64,000 bases of DNA from Gammaproteobacteria bacterium (ex Lamellibrachia satsuma). GTDB taxonomy: Bacteria; Pseudomonadota; Gammaproteobacteria; Chromatiales; Chromatiaceae. Shown here piece by piece: positions 46,089 through 56,012 of the stretch. A program made the translations under genes and the position numbers. The stretch covers positions 186,001-250,000 of the forward strand of contig CP053680.1 of NCBI GenBank assembly GCA_019623805.1, in the 5' to 3' direction. Below the pieces are notes generated by a model that saw only the letters and a program-made list of their open reading frames with translations, had not been told where the DNA came from and made no database searches. The number at the start of each line of letters is the position of its first letter. The first letter of the stretch is position 1.

Positions 46089-47271
46089 TAGGGTGCTGGC
46101 TTACTATTGGATAATCGACCCGTCCCCATTCTGCTCCTTTTTCTAATAATGAACCTACATCTGCCTCACTATAGTTAGACTTCTGTAGAAACTTACCAGT
46201 CCTCCATAAAAGAGCTGTCATCTTTGAACCGCTGCCAGGTTCTCTTCTTGGTGAAAAAAGTTGACGAATTTTTAATTGTTCTCGCTTTTTAGAATACCAA
46301 AGTAAATAGTCATTCACTGCATCCGTAGGTGTAGTTGAACTCTTTTTCTTAAAAATTATCGTATTAACAAAATTCTCTTCACCAAATATTTCATCCATCA
46401 GGGCACGAACACGATGTACATTCTCATCACTGATCTGGACGAAGATAGAGCCGCTCTCAGTTAGCAAATCGCGCATGCCAGTGAGACGATCACGTAGATA
46501 GGTGAGGTATGAATGGATGCCGTCAGCCCATGTGTCGCGAAAAGCTTTGACCTGTTCCGGTTCCCGTGTAATTTGCTCCAGCTTCCCATCTTTAACGTCG
46601 CGCGAGCGAGTGGAGACCTGCCAGTTTGAATTAAATTTAATTCCGTATGGTGGATCGAAAAAGATACACTGGACCTTGCCCCGCAGACCTTCACGTTCAG
46701 CAAGGCTTGCCATTACTAGCAGGCTATCACCCAGAATCATACGGTTCGACCAGTGCTGGTCGTGCTGGTAGAACTCGGTCTTGGCTTCCGCATCGATGCC
46801 GTTAAAATCGCCGAATAGGTCGAAGGTGCCGGACTGCTCATCCTTTCGTTCCTTCGTCTGCCTTTTCAGGTCATCAATAATGGCCTTGGGGTGAACTTTT
46901 TCCTGTATGTAAAGGGGCGGGGCATGCACCACGAGGTCGGACCAGTCCTGCTGATCCTTGCCGCGCCACACGAGCTGCGCATCGCCGATTTCAAGCTTTC
47001 CAGTATCGGTAAGCTGCTCAATCTGTTCTGGACTCAGCCGTAGGGTTGCTCCTTTCCAAATAATCTGTGGGTCCAGATCTTCATCACGAGGGCGGGTTTC
47101 ACCTTCAGGCAACGGGTCTTCACGCAGATAGGTCACTGGCTCAAAAGGATTGATCTCCTCCGCACGCTGTGCCGCGGATTGCAATTCTGCCGTCGGGATA
47201 TTCTTCCGTGTAGCCTCATCATGGGTCAGCGTTTCAACCTGTTTTGCCCCCTTTTTTGTTCTCCTTGCCAT
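46089..47271 (-). pseudogene. mod fragment 1: N-terminal part with DPPY motif
   Basis: ATG at 47271 starts MARRTKKGAKQVE. The catalytic motif IV, IFFDPPYGIKF, is at about 203-213, and ILGDSLLVMASLAE lies before it. The native frame stops at the IS630 joint after VSQHP-S. Joining the three fragments without the two elements gives exactly 971 codons, a 970-aa enzyme, so mod was whole before the insertions. Its ATG shares one base with the res stop (TGATG), so the genes were coupled. The host may no longer make this methyl mark. Confidence 0.88.
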
Positions 47272-48606
47272 CAGACTACTCCCGCTTCTTGTTTTGCTTC
47301 TTCGCTATACTCTTTCAGCACCTTGTCTATCAGCGCTTTGAATTCTTTATCCATTTCAAAGACATCATTGAACTCTTCAAAAGTCCAACGACCAAATGAA
47401 CCCAGATTATTGACGCCGGGTATCCACTGTGTACGCATGGTCTCCGATTTCAACTTCACATTTTCATGGCGATAGCCCTTTACCTCAACGATGAGATGAA
47501 GTGGATCATCTGGACCATGGCCATCATCAATCTGGACAATGAAATCGGGTACGTAGATACGGGCCATAGATCCATCTTTATAGGGAATTTCTAACCCTAA
47601 GCCCTGATTCTTCACATAGGATATGACGTTTGGATGCTGCTCAGCGACGCGTGCGAACTCCGCCTCCCAGTCACTACCCAAAACTACGTAATTGATATGG
47701 CACTTATTAGCTGCTGTCGTCCATAAATCTTTGGTCGTTGAGAAACCTACGTTAGCCGTGGATGATTTTTGATTGTAAGGATCAAGAACGGCCTTCACCT
47801 TCCGTTTATCACCAATGGAATTGACAATGGCGTTGTAGATGCGTTCAGCCGCCTGATTGCCGATATCAAGATATTCCAGCATCCACCGTCCGGTATCGCC
47901 CTTGCAATCCAGATAACCTTCATCGATCCATTGGCGAGCGATGCGTTTCACTTGGCCGAAAAGATGCAATTTTGGTTCACCGTCTTCATCCTTGAAGTAT
48001 TTATAAAGGAGGAGCTTGGCGAGATCGAAGGCAATGGTGCTGGGTCGCTTGGCCTGTGCGTCTGCGGCGGAAATCATCACACCTTCACCGACAATACCTT
48101 CCATCAGTGTCTGGCCAGGACCGACCAAGTCCGGGGTAAGTACAAATGTTGAATCGTCGGTAAAATTCGCAGATAGTCGCTCTTCCGGGAGATCGACACG
48201 ATAACCGGTAACACGAGGGAAGATGATTTCAAGTGAGGCCCGTTCCTTGACAGCTGCAACACGAGTCGTCTTCTTGGGCGGTTTAACCGGAGCGACTTGT
48301 GGCTTAGCCGTAAAGTCGAAGGGAATACCCATGATGTCGGCATATTCCACATTGAACAGACCCTCGCTGTTCAACTCATAAGAATAGCGGCGCAACCCTC
48401 GCCCGACGACCTGCTCACAGAGGAGTTGGGTGCCGAAAGCTCGAATGCCGAGGATATGCGTGACCGTGTTAGTGTCCCAGCCTTCTGTCAGCATGGAGAC
48501 GGAGACAACACAGCGCACCTGTTCACCCAATCGGTCTTTTTTACCGACTGTGTTCATAACCTCCCGCAGGAGTTCTGCATCCGATATTTCTCCCACATCG
48601 CCAGCA
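47271..48606 (-). pseudogene. res fragment 2: helicase C-terminus and PD-(D/E)xK nuclease
   Basis: From the IS21 joint it reads G-D-V-G-E-I-S-D-A-E-L-L-R-E-V-M. It continues with helicase motifs V-VI (SMLTEGWDTNTVTHILG, CEQVVGRGLRR). Near the end are VPDFIVQIDD and LIVEVKGYR, which fit the D...ExK nuclease core of type III-like restriction enzymes. In frame with fragment 1 after removal of IS21 and one CAGCA. A frame could start inside the IS at 48752 but is probably not functional. Confidence 0.87.
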
Positions 48607-48800
48607 TGCATATTCTGGCCCATCATGAACACTGATTCTGGCCCATCATGAACACTGATTCTGATCCATCGTGAACACCTATTCTGGACGAACGTGAACG
48701 CTTTTGGCATTTCACCAGAATCACCGTTCACGATGCCAGAAACCCTTTCCACACATTGATAAAGCCTTGCTAACCTTGCCCGTTTTGACCGGGGAAGGCG

Positions 48801-50345
48801 ATGCCAACAAAGAGACTATCAATGCGTAAATTAAGAGAGATATTAAGACTCCGGTTGTCTGCCCAGCTCAGCATGCGGCAAATCCGGGACAGTCTGCGCC
48901 TCAGCCTGGGTGCAGTGCAAAAAATCACCTGCAAAGCTCATGAACTGGGATTGGACTGGGAGGCTATCGAAAAACTGGATGATCGCCAGTTAGCCAATGC
49001 CATTTATCCTGAATCAGACACACGAACCTCTGGATCGTTACAGTTGCCAGACTGGAAAGATGTTTATAAGGAACTGCATTTTAAACATGTCACCAAGCAC
49101 CTGCTCTGGGAAGAATATGCCCAGCAATACCCCAACCGCAGTTACAGCTATCCGCAGTATTGCCACTTATACAGTGAGTGGCTAAAAAAACAAAAACGCT
49201 CCATGCGCCAGACCCATAAGGCCGGTGACAAACTGTTCGTGGATTATGCAGGCCAGACCGTACCAATTGTTCAAGGTGATACCGGTGAAGTGCGCTTTGC
49301 CCAGATCTTTGTCGCGGTACTAGGCGCCTCCAATTACACCTTTGCAGAAGCTACCTGGACACAGGGCTTGCCAGACTGGCTGGCCAGTCATGCAAGAGCA
49401 TTCGCTTTTATCGGTGGTGTTCCAAAATTAGTGGTTCCGGATAACTTAAAAAGCGGCGTTACCAAAGCCTGCCGTCACGATCCGGACCTCAACCCCAGTT
49501 ACGAACAACTGGGTGCACATTACGGTACCGCCATTATGCCGGCTCGCCCCAGAAAGCCACAGGATAAAGCCAAGGCAGAAGTGGGTGTGCAAATCATCGA
49601 ACGCTGGATACTGGCTCGCTTACGCCACCATACCTTCTTCTCCCTGGCCGAGTTGAACCAATGTATCGTTGCCTTGTTGGCTGACGTTAACAAAAAACCT
49701 TTTAAACAACTGGAAGGTTCACGTCAGGAATGGTTCCAGTCAATCGACAAGACTGCTCTGTCTCCATTGCCGAAGCACACCTATGAATATACCTATATTA
49801 AAAAGGTGAAGGTCAACGTGGATTACCATGTGCAGTATGAAAAGCATCTGTACTCTGTGCCCCATCAGCTGGTTGGTGAGCAGTTGGAAATCCATACCAA
49901 AGACAAACTGGTAGAGATCTTCTTCCACAACAAGCGGGTGACCAGCCATGTACGAAAATACTGCCATGGCATGACCACCGTTCCTGACCACATGCCCAAA
50001 AAACATGAGAAACATCATCAATGGTCTGCTGGACGGTTGATGAACTGGGCCAAGGATCTGGGTGATGAGGTTCTCATCTGGGTAAAAAGCATACTGGCTC
50101 AAAAGCAACATGAGCAGCAGGCATACCGTGTCTGCCTGGGTCTGCTGAATCTATCCAGAAAATACGAACCTGACCGGCTGAATAAAGCATGTGCGATTGC
50201 CAATCATCACCAGCTTTATCGCTTAAAGCAGATCAAATCCATCCTGCAAAGCAATCAGGATCAACTGCTGCCGGCATCAAAAGAGCAGCTCTCTTTATTA
50301 CCCCAGTCACATGAAAACATCCGTGGCCCGAAGAGCTTCCACTAA
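48801..50345 (+). CDS. istA: IS21-family transposase IstA
   Basis: The 514-aa protein has an N-terminal HTH (LSMRQIRDSLRLSLGAVQKI) and an rve integrase core: LFVDYAGQTVPI (first Asp), VPDNLKSGV (second) and PQDKAKAEVGVQII (Glu). It is followed by istB 17 nt later. Confidence 0.95.
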   Translation: MPTKRLSMRKLREILRLRLSAQLSMRQIRDSLRLSLGAVQKITCKAHELGLDWEAIEKLDDRQLANAIYPESDTRTSGSLQLPDWKDVYKELHFKHVTKHLLWEEYAQQYPNRSYSYPQYCHLYSEWLKKQKRSMRQTHKAGDKLFVDYAGQTVPIVQGDTGEVRFAQIFVAVLGASNYTFAEATWTQGLPDWLASHARAFAFIGGVPKLVVPDNLKSGVTKACRHDPDLNPSYEQLGAHYGTAIMPARPRKPQDKAKAEVGVQIIERWILARLRHHTFFSLAELNQCIVALLADVNKKPFKQLEGSRQEWFQSIDKTALSPLPKHTYEYTYIKKVKVNVDYHVQYEKHLYSVPHQLVGEQLEIHTKDKLVEIFFHNKRVTSHVRKYCHGMTTVPDHMPKKHEKHHQWSAGRLMNWAKDLGDEVLIWVKSILAQKQHEQQAYRVCLGLLNLSRKYEPDRLNKACAIANHHQLYRLKQIKSILQSNQDQLLPASKEQLSLLPQSHENIRGPKSFH

Positions 50346-50362
50346 ACCCAAAGGAAACCATA

Positions 50363-51097
50363 ATGTTAGATCAAACCATTACACAGTTACGACAACTCAA
50401 GCTCAGTGGCATGGCCAACGCACTGGTAACTCAGCAGGAGCAGCCTGGCACTTACGAGGGCCTGTCCTTCGAGGAGCGCCTGCAAATACTGGCAGATAAT
50501 GAACTCAATGACCGGGAGCATCGCAAGCAACAGCGTTTATTAAAAGCGGCCAAGCTCAAAATAGCAGCCAACCCTCAAGACGTTGATTACCAGCATCCCA
50601 GAGGGCTGAAGAAATCCCTGGTGGCCAGTCTACTGCAATGTGACTGGATCAATAAAAACCAAAATCTGCTGCTGACCGGTCCTTGTGGCAGCGGAAAGAC
50701 TTACATTGCCTGTGCGCTGGCTTATGCTGCCTGCATGAAAGGTTACCGGGTCAAATACTATCGACTATCCCGGTTGCTGCTGGAACTCGCACAAACAAAA
50801 GCCGATGGCAGTTACAGCAAAGCACTGCAAACACTGGCCAGGCTCGACTTGCTCATCCTTGATGACTGGGGACTGGAGCCGCTCAACGCTGCACAGCGAA
50901 ATGATCTCATGGAAATAATGGATGACCGAAATGGCAGCACATCAACGGCCATCCTCAGCCAGTTGCCAACGAATCAATGGTATCAGTCCATCGGTGATAA
51001 TACGTTGGCTGATGCCATTCTGGATCGGCTCATGCATAACGCCCACCGGATCACGCTGAAAGGCGAATCTTTACGGAAGCGGCAAGCCATAACTTGA
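50363..51097 (+). CDS. istB: IS21-family helper ATPase IstB
   Basis: The 244-aa DnaC-like AAA+ protein has Walker A TGPCGSGKT, Walker B LLILDDWGLEPL and sensor ILSQLPTNQW. It assists IstA in target selection. AAAGGAA precedes the ATG. Confidence 0.95.
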   Translation: MLDQTITQLRQLKLSGMANALVTQQEQPGTYEGLSFEERLQILADNELNDREHRKQQRLLKAAKLKIAANPQDVDYQHPRGLKKSLVASLLQCDWINKNQNLLLTGPCGSGKTYIACALAYAACMKGYRVKYYRLSRLLLELAQTKADGSYSKALQTLARLDLLILDDWGLEPLNAAQRNDLMEIMDDRNGSTSTAILSQLPTNQWYQSIGDNTLADAILDRLMHNAHRITLKGESLRKRQAIT

Positions 51098-51200
51098 CTG
51101 ATCGTGAACACTTGAAGTAAAAATACACCGAGCCCTATGTGTGGTTAGGTTGGGTGTTCACGATCACCAGAATCAGCGTTCACGTTCGCCAGAATACGCA

Positions 51201-52923
51201 CAGCACCTGAACGTTGCTTCATCTCTCGCTTAAACTGCTCAATTTCCGCTGCGGCCATAGCACGAAAATTCTTATCAAGTTCTCCGGATTCGATCTGTTG
51301 GCTATCAATCAAGAGAGTATTGGGGCGCGGAAAAGGATTTCCATGCTCATCAAAGTTACGAAACAATTTCAAATGACCATTGTGTTCGAATATTTCCTCA
51401 CCATCTTCGTTCGGCCTCTGCCAACCAGAAATGTATTCATAGACAAGCTTTGACGTGGATGTGTTGTTGCAGACTACGATGAATACGGGCGGGGTATCGA
51501 TACCTGCACGCTCCCACTTCTCGTAAGTTTCTTCGTAGTGCTTATAGAGTGCGTGCAGAGCTGTTTTAAGCTTGTCAGGGATACCTAGTGGATCAGCAAC
51601 CAGCTTTGCCTTTTTGGGCATTTCCTTGCCGATGTGTTCCCACAAGTTTCGAAAAATCGGCACGTCCGCACCGGGAATGTTGTCGGCCACCGGCACACGC
51701 GGAAGCTTGACGATGCCACATTCAATAGCGTCTATTAGAGAGAAGTCGCTGACCGTCCATGGAAAGAGTGTTCCTTCAGCCCAGCCTGACCCACTCAGGA
51801 AAAATGGTGTGGCCGATAGGTCATAAACAGCTCGAACGCCAAGCTTGCGTTTGAAGGCTTCAATCCCATTGATCCAGACACGAGCTGACTCATTTTCCTT
51901 TTTTGCCTCTTTTTTCTCATCACCCTTGAGATCTTCAATATCTTCATTTTCCGGTTTTTCCCGGTAACAATGATGAGCCTCATCATTGATAACAACGACA
52001 TTTTTGAACCCCATCAGTTCTTCGGCTACACGCCTGACCATTTGCCCTTCGGACTCTTTGGTTTGAAGCGCATCACCACGCCCTTGTAGCAAAGATTTTC
52101 CTACCTTATTGGTATCCATCATCTCCCGAAGCTGAAAGGCGTGATAGTTGGTAATGACAATCTTTGCCTTGTTGATATCTTCCAGCATGTCTGCTGGAAC
52201 AAGCTCATGTGATTTGTAATAACTATTCGGGTCGTTGGGTTGCAAAACACGAAGACGATCCTTAATCGTGATGCCTGGGGAAACGATTAGAAATCCACGA
52301 GTAAACAGCTTGCTTGTAGGAGAGCGAACCGCATTCACCGTCTGCCATGCCATGAGCATAGCCATAACTGTTGTCTTGCCCGCACCGGTCGCCATCTTCA
52401 AAGCGAGTCGGATCAGCTCCGGATTGGCCTGCTCGTTAGCTCCCTGAATATGGTTCCAGAAGTGCTTGTATGTTTTTTGTTTTCGAGCAACTTCGGTGAG
52501 CCAAATGACCGTCTCAACCGCCTCAATCTGGCAGAAAAATGGGCGAATACCTTGAAAATCATGGTGTCGCCAATGTTGCAGAAGACGTGCAGTAGCTGGT
52601 GTCACACCCCAGTCTGTCTGACTCGGCAATCTGCGCCAATCCGCCACGCGTGAGCGTATTTCATTGATGATCGGCGTTGGATTGTATTCTTGTTCTTTGG
52701 TAGAAATACCGTCGTCAGAATGCAAGTCCAATGTCGTCTGTTTAGAAATGGATTTGTTTCGGCGCTTTTTGGGTTTTGGAACTGGCGTAATCAGCTCCGA
52801 CCTTCGGCGACCGGAAATCGGGGGATTGTCTGTGGGCTGGCCATCTTCATCCAGCGCATGGTGCAAGGCTGGTTCCTCATAGGGCGAATTCAGTATCGGC
52901 TGTTCGTAAAACGTCCCCGCCAT
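51201..52923 (-). pseudogene. res fragment 1: N-terminal helicase part of the restriction enzyme
   Basis: ATG at 52923 (GGGAGG 9 nt upstream) starts MAGTFYEQPIL. SF2 motifs are KMATGAGKTT (178-185), VVVINDEAHH (DEAH at about 314) and YDLSATPFF (370-374). The native frame stops after KQRSGA. Joined to fragment 2 it gives 1,017 aa, typical of the large type III-like restriction subunits sometimes named BPTD_3080 family. It opens the res-mod operon, 29 nt after the antitoxin gene. Confidence 0.87.
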
Positions 52924-52952
52924 TTGATGTAGCCTCCCTTTTGCTTTCTTTA

Positions 52953-53144
52953 TTATAAACGCTTCGCGTTTACGTTCGCCTCAGCCATGCTCTTCTTTGT
53001 TGCCAGCAGCCGTTCGTACTCTTCAACACTCATGACAACCACGACTGCCCGACCATGCTTTTCGACAGTGACTGGTTCAGCCCGAGCCGTATCAAGGAGC
53101 CGCCCAAATCCGTTTTTGGCGTCTTTCGCAGACATGGATTTCAT
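52953..53144 (-). CDS. Phd/YefM-type antitoxin, no cognate toxin beside it
   Basis: The 63-aa protein (MKSMSAKDAKNGFG, then TVEKHGRAVVVVMSVEEYERLL) has the N-terminal DNA-binding half of Phd/YefM. No separate toxin gene adjoins. It is first in the minus-strand run phd, res, mod, helicase, gajA, gajB. It could act as repressor of the operon, and the RelE-like domain of the helicase is a possible partner. I start at ATG 53144 rather than 53225 because the family begins there. Confidence 0.8.
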   Translation of the reverse strand: MKSMSAKDAKNGFGRLLDTARAEPVTVEKHGRAVVVVMSVEEYERLLATKKSMAEANVNAKRL

Positions 53145-53149
53145 AGCGC

Positions 53150-53200
53150 ACACTCTAAAGTAGCCATTTGAGCCATAATGGCCAAAATTAGAGCGTGACG
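53150..53200 (-). promoter_or_regulatory. Palindromic operator/promoter region of the defence operon
   Basis: An outer inverted repeat CTCTAA / TTAGAG and an inner GCCATtt...aATGGC lie directly upstream of the phd ATG. Phd-type antitoxins bind such palindromes; the assignment is inferred. Confidence 0.45.
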
Positions 53201-53280
53201 CAACGGCTAAAGCGAGTATGTGCAATTATCTCTTAGGAGCTGGCTCAGAGGACGAGCCTAGGAACCTGAAAGGCTGGAAC

Positions 53281-53603
53281 TTGTGGCAAATAACCTCAAA
53301 TCCCTTTTCATAGACTCATTGGGACACCTGCGATATTTCACGAAGCCCTTCTTGCCACAAAGTTGCCACAAGCTGAGCCAGACCGATTCAGACAATCGCG
53401 GATTCCTGCTGGTTACAAAGGGCTAGCTATTTGTGGCAAAAACGGCTCCAAAAGGCCGTTTCTTGTCGTAACATATTGCTAAGTGATTGTTTTAATTGAT
53501 GGAGCGGGTGAACGGGATCGAACCGTCATAACTAGCTTGGAAGGCTACTTTTTATCCCAGTTATTCTGCGGCTTGCAGAGAATTTGCCACAAATTTGCCA
53601 CAA
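53281..53603. other. attP-like site: tRNA-Gly 3' fragment with integrase arm repeats
   Basis: At 53500-53547 the minus strand reads as the last 48 nt of tRNA-Gly(TCC), from the anticodon loop (CTTCCAA) to TGA...CCGCTCCA. The 5' half is absent. Copies of TTGCCACAA lie on both sides: 53281-53290 and 53431-53440 (minus), 53352-53360, 53363-53371, 53583-53592 and 53594-53603 (plus). Two-sided arms around a tRNA-derived core are the mark of attP rather than of an integrated end. Confidence 0.6.
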
Positions 53604-54781
53604 GAAATATTGAGCATATCAGCTGCAAGCTCTTCTGCGATCAGTTTTTTCTCTTCCTCTCGCCCCTTTAAGAAATGGCCGTAAACATTCAAAGTCACCT
53701 CAATCTTTGAATGCCCCATCGTGTCTTGAATAAACTTTAGGTCTTTGCCTTTCTCGATGAGCTTGGATGCGAAATAGTGTCTTAGAACATAAGGTGTGTA
53801 TTTCGGACGGGAGACTTCCTGTCCATTGACCATCGTCGATTTCATCAGGTCAGCTTCCTTCAATAGAGGCAACCAGGCCCCGGCCCGAAAGTTACCAAGA
53901 TTAAGCGGCTTGCCTGTCTCTGTTGGGAAAACTAGACCAAGCTTGGAGGATGGACACCTCTGGTGCCAATCAAAAATCATCTCCGTAACTAATTTTGGCA
54001 GAAAGATAGTACGTCGGCCTGCCCTCGACTTTACTGGTCCGATTATCCCGGTCTTGTCTGCCCGCTGGCGTACTTCGACACGATCCTCAAATAGGCTATT
54101 CCATGGAAGTCCACGATACTCTGACGGTCTCATACCAGTGAATCCGGCCAGATAAATCATGGGGCGATAACGAGCCCAGCACTTTTCCATGAAATCATTT
54201 TTATTACCCATGACGTCGGCAGCAGCAAAAATATCGCGCATCTCCTGATCGGATGGGATTTCTACTTCACCATCATCAGCCTCATAGCGTCCCCCACTTT
54301 TGATGCTGATACCTGCTGCAGGATCATTCAGAATATGCCCCTGGTGCTTCATTTCAATAAGAACAGAATGGAGTGATGACAACGTACGCCTTGCCTGATC
54401 ACGTGTTTTATTTTGGAGAAGCCAGTTTCGAAAATGTACGATATCCGCAGACCCCAATTCCTGAAGAGACTTCGGCCAATCATATTCCTGCATAATACGA
54501 CCGCGATGATGATATTCTTTGAGGGTTTCCGGCTCAACTTTCTCACGGCCATCCCGGCCAATTTTCTCACAGATATCCAGCCATAATTGAACTGCCGCTG
54601 ACACACTCGTAATTTCTGTAGATACCTTACCCTGAAGGGCTCCAAGGTTTTCGGTAAACGCCCGCGCCTCCTTGAGCGTATTGAAGGTAGCGAATGAGTA
54701 GCATGATTTATTTGAGTTACTTGGGTATCGAACCTGATATGTGGTTCCCTTTTTTCCTACCCGTTTCCTAATGTCTGCCAT
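53561..54781 (-). CDS. Tyrosine-recombinase integrase (tRNA-Gly type)
   Basis: The 406-aa phage-type integrase has an N-terminal arm-binding domain and a core-binding domain. In the catalytic domain, Arg is in GMRPSEYRGL (218), YVLRHYFAS holds the second Arg (335) with Tyr in place of the first His of HxxR, MGHS gives His (358), and LNVYGHF the nucleophile Tyr (368). The gene ends next to the tRNA-Gly fragment, so that is its attachment core. The His-to-Tyr change is tolerated in some integrases. Confidence 0.88.
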   Translation of the reverse strand: MADIRKRVGKKGTTYQVRYPSNSNKSCYSFATFNTLKEARAFTENLGALQGKVSTEITSVSAAVQLWLDICEKIGRDGREKVEPETLKEYHHRGRIMQEYDWPKSLQELGSADIVHFRNWLLQNKTRDQARRTLSSLHSVLIEMKHQGHILNDPAAGISIKSGGRYEADDGEVEIPSDQEMRDIFAAADVMGNKNDFMEKCWARYRPMIYLAGFTGMRPSEYRGLPWNSLFEDRVEVRQRADKTGIIGPVKSRAGRRTIFLPKLVTEMIFDWHQRCPSSKLGLVFPTETGKPLNLGNFRAGAWLPLLKEADLMKSTMVNGQEVSRPKYTPYVLRHYFASKLIEKGKDLKFIQDTMGHSKIEVTLNVYGHFLKGREEEKKLIAEELAADMLNISCGKFVANSLQAAE

Positions 54782-54833
54782 AACTATCTATAGAGCAATT
54801 ACTCCCTTCCAATCAATAAAAATTTTCCGGAAT

Positions 54834-55067
54834 CTAACGTTTCACACTATTTTCCGCATCGACCTGAAGTTGTCGGTAAATATCGACCAACGTGCCCTTC
54901 TCGATCTTGAGCTTCTTCTCAATGGGATCGACAAAGAAAGGCAATTTACGTTTCCCCTGAGCATCCATCTCGGATGCCCGTTTGATCTGACGGGGAGAGA
55001 GTTCTACACCCATTTCCCCCAGTACCTGACGGGCCTGTTCCAAATTGATATAGCAAGGTATTTTCAA
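54834..55067 (-). CDS. Small excisionase/regulator-like protein (77 aa)
   Basis: The protein starts MKIPCYINLEQARQVLGEMG and is basic with a possible winged helix (SPRQIKRASEMDAQGKRKLPF). I start at TTG 55067 because a full AAAGGAGGTGA Shine-Dalgarno stands 8 nt upstream; the GTG at 55079 lies inside that Shine-Dalgarno. Position just upstream of the integrase suggests an excisionase; not proven. Confidence 0.55.
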   Translation of the reverse strand: MKIPCYINLEQARQVLGEMGVELSPRQIKRASEMDAQGKRKLPFFVDPIEKKLKIEKGTLVDIYRQLQVDAENSVKR

Positions 55068-55109
55068 GGAGTTATTCACCTCCTTTCAGATATGGTTTGG
55101 GGAACATTC

Positions 55110-55349
55110 CTACAGCTTGTAGTCCATAGCCGCCGATTTGTAGGGGCCATCACTGTAAACCTTGTCAATGCGTCGTCCTGACCGATCCACCGGTTCAACA
55201 TCATCGCCGAACCCATTGGTTGGATTGATATAAAGTGTTGCGCCACGTGTATGACGAACAGCATATTCCGCTTCGACTTCATTAAGTTTTTCGACGATAG
55301 CCTGGCAAATTTCCAGGATCGTCATCTCACCTCGGATTTTGATTTGCAT
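55110..55349 (-). CDS. Hypothetical protein (79 aa)
   Basis: The short protein (MQIKIRGEMTILEICQAIVE, later GATLYINPTNGFGDDVEP) has a helical start and beta-rich end. GGAG is present upstream. It precedes the excisionase-like gene on the same strand. No family is recognised. The stretch 55350-55700 has no gene I support, only short hairpins (for example GACGT/ACGTC at 55390-55405). Confidence 0.5.
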   Translation of the reverse strand: MQIKIRGEMTILEICQAIVEKLNEVEAEYAVRHTRGATLYINPTNGFGDDVEPVDRSGRRIDKVYSDGPYKSAAMDYKL

Positions 55350-55700
55350 GGTATTGGACCGCTCCTTTCCACTTACCGGGAGCCAGCGAGACGTTTCGAT
55401 ACGTCCTGTATTTATCTTAAGGCCGTAGCACTTAATACTTTCCTAAGAATCGATAAAATGCCGTGAACATCTCAGGCAGCCTGCCCCTGCGGTCAGCATC
55501 GCCCCCTCGATCAGTCCATCCCCCCTCAATTTTCACAAGCGTTCAGCCATTCTTCTGGCAAGCGCACCATCCTCCTTGTTTTTGCCATATCACCCCTTTC
55601 GCCCACGCGGACCTTTGCCGTCCATGCGAGCGTGAATCCGGGAGCCAACGGAAAGGCTCCGATGGGCGGGGCCTCTTTGAACTAAACAAGGAGGAAAAAG

Positions 55701-55901
55701 ATGCGCAAAGTCATTACGCCATCAGAACTTCACACCAAAAACGAAAATGAGCTGTCAGCACTGTTCCGAAAAGTCTCACAAGACCTGACCGGCACAAAAG
55801 CAGGCTCAGCTGAGCGGCGCAACGCTCTCGCCAGTCTGGAAAACATCCAGCGCGCGCGGGCATGCCGCCAAACACTTCGACCCAAGCCACCCGGCTTTTA
55901 G
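55701..55901 (+). CDS. Small hypothetical protein (66 aa)
   Basis: The product (MRKVITPSELHTKNENELSA, then SAERRNALASLENIQRA) is helical. AAGGAGG lies just upstream and a strong terminator follows 16 nt after the stop, so it is a self-contained transcription unit. Similar small proteins occur near integrase genes of islands. Function unknown. Confidence 0.6.
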   Translation: MRKVITPSELHTKNENELSALFRKVSQDLTGTKAGSAERRNALASLENIQRARACRQTLRPKPPGF

Positions 55902-55916
55902 GTTGGAGCCCTTACT

Positions 55917-55951
55917 GAAGCCGGTCTCATATCCGGGACCGGCTTCTTTTT
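55917..55951 (+). terminator. Rho-independent terminator
   Basis: GAAGCCGGTC pairs with GACCGGCTTC and is followed by TTTTTC. It ends the 66-aa gene unit. Confidence 0.85.
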
Positions 55952-56012
55952 CTGCCTACCTGCGAGGAAGGCGAGAGGAGCGCCGAGCTAAGCATGTGCG
56001 ATTGTAATCAGC

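Larger units (their letters stand above)
48607..51200 (+). mobile_element. IS21-family insertion sequence (2,594 bp)
   Basis: The ends begin TGC(A/G)TATTCTGG, and the 5-bp direct repeat CAGCA flanks them (48602-48606, 51201-51205). Several terminal repeats of the type ATTCTGG...GTGAACR are present, four at the left end and at least two at the right, as expected for IstA binding in IS21 elements. It is inserted in res, opposite orientation. Confidence 0.94.

Noticed and set aside
53500..53547. Functional tRNA-Gly gene
   Set aside because: Only the 3' half from the anticodon loop onward is present; the D arm and 5' acceptor strand are missing.
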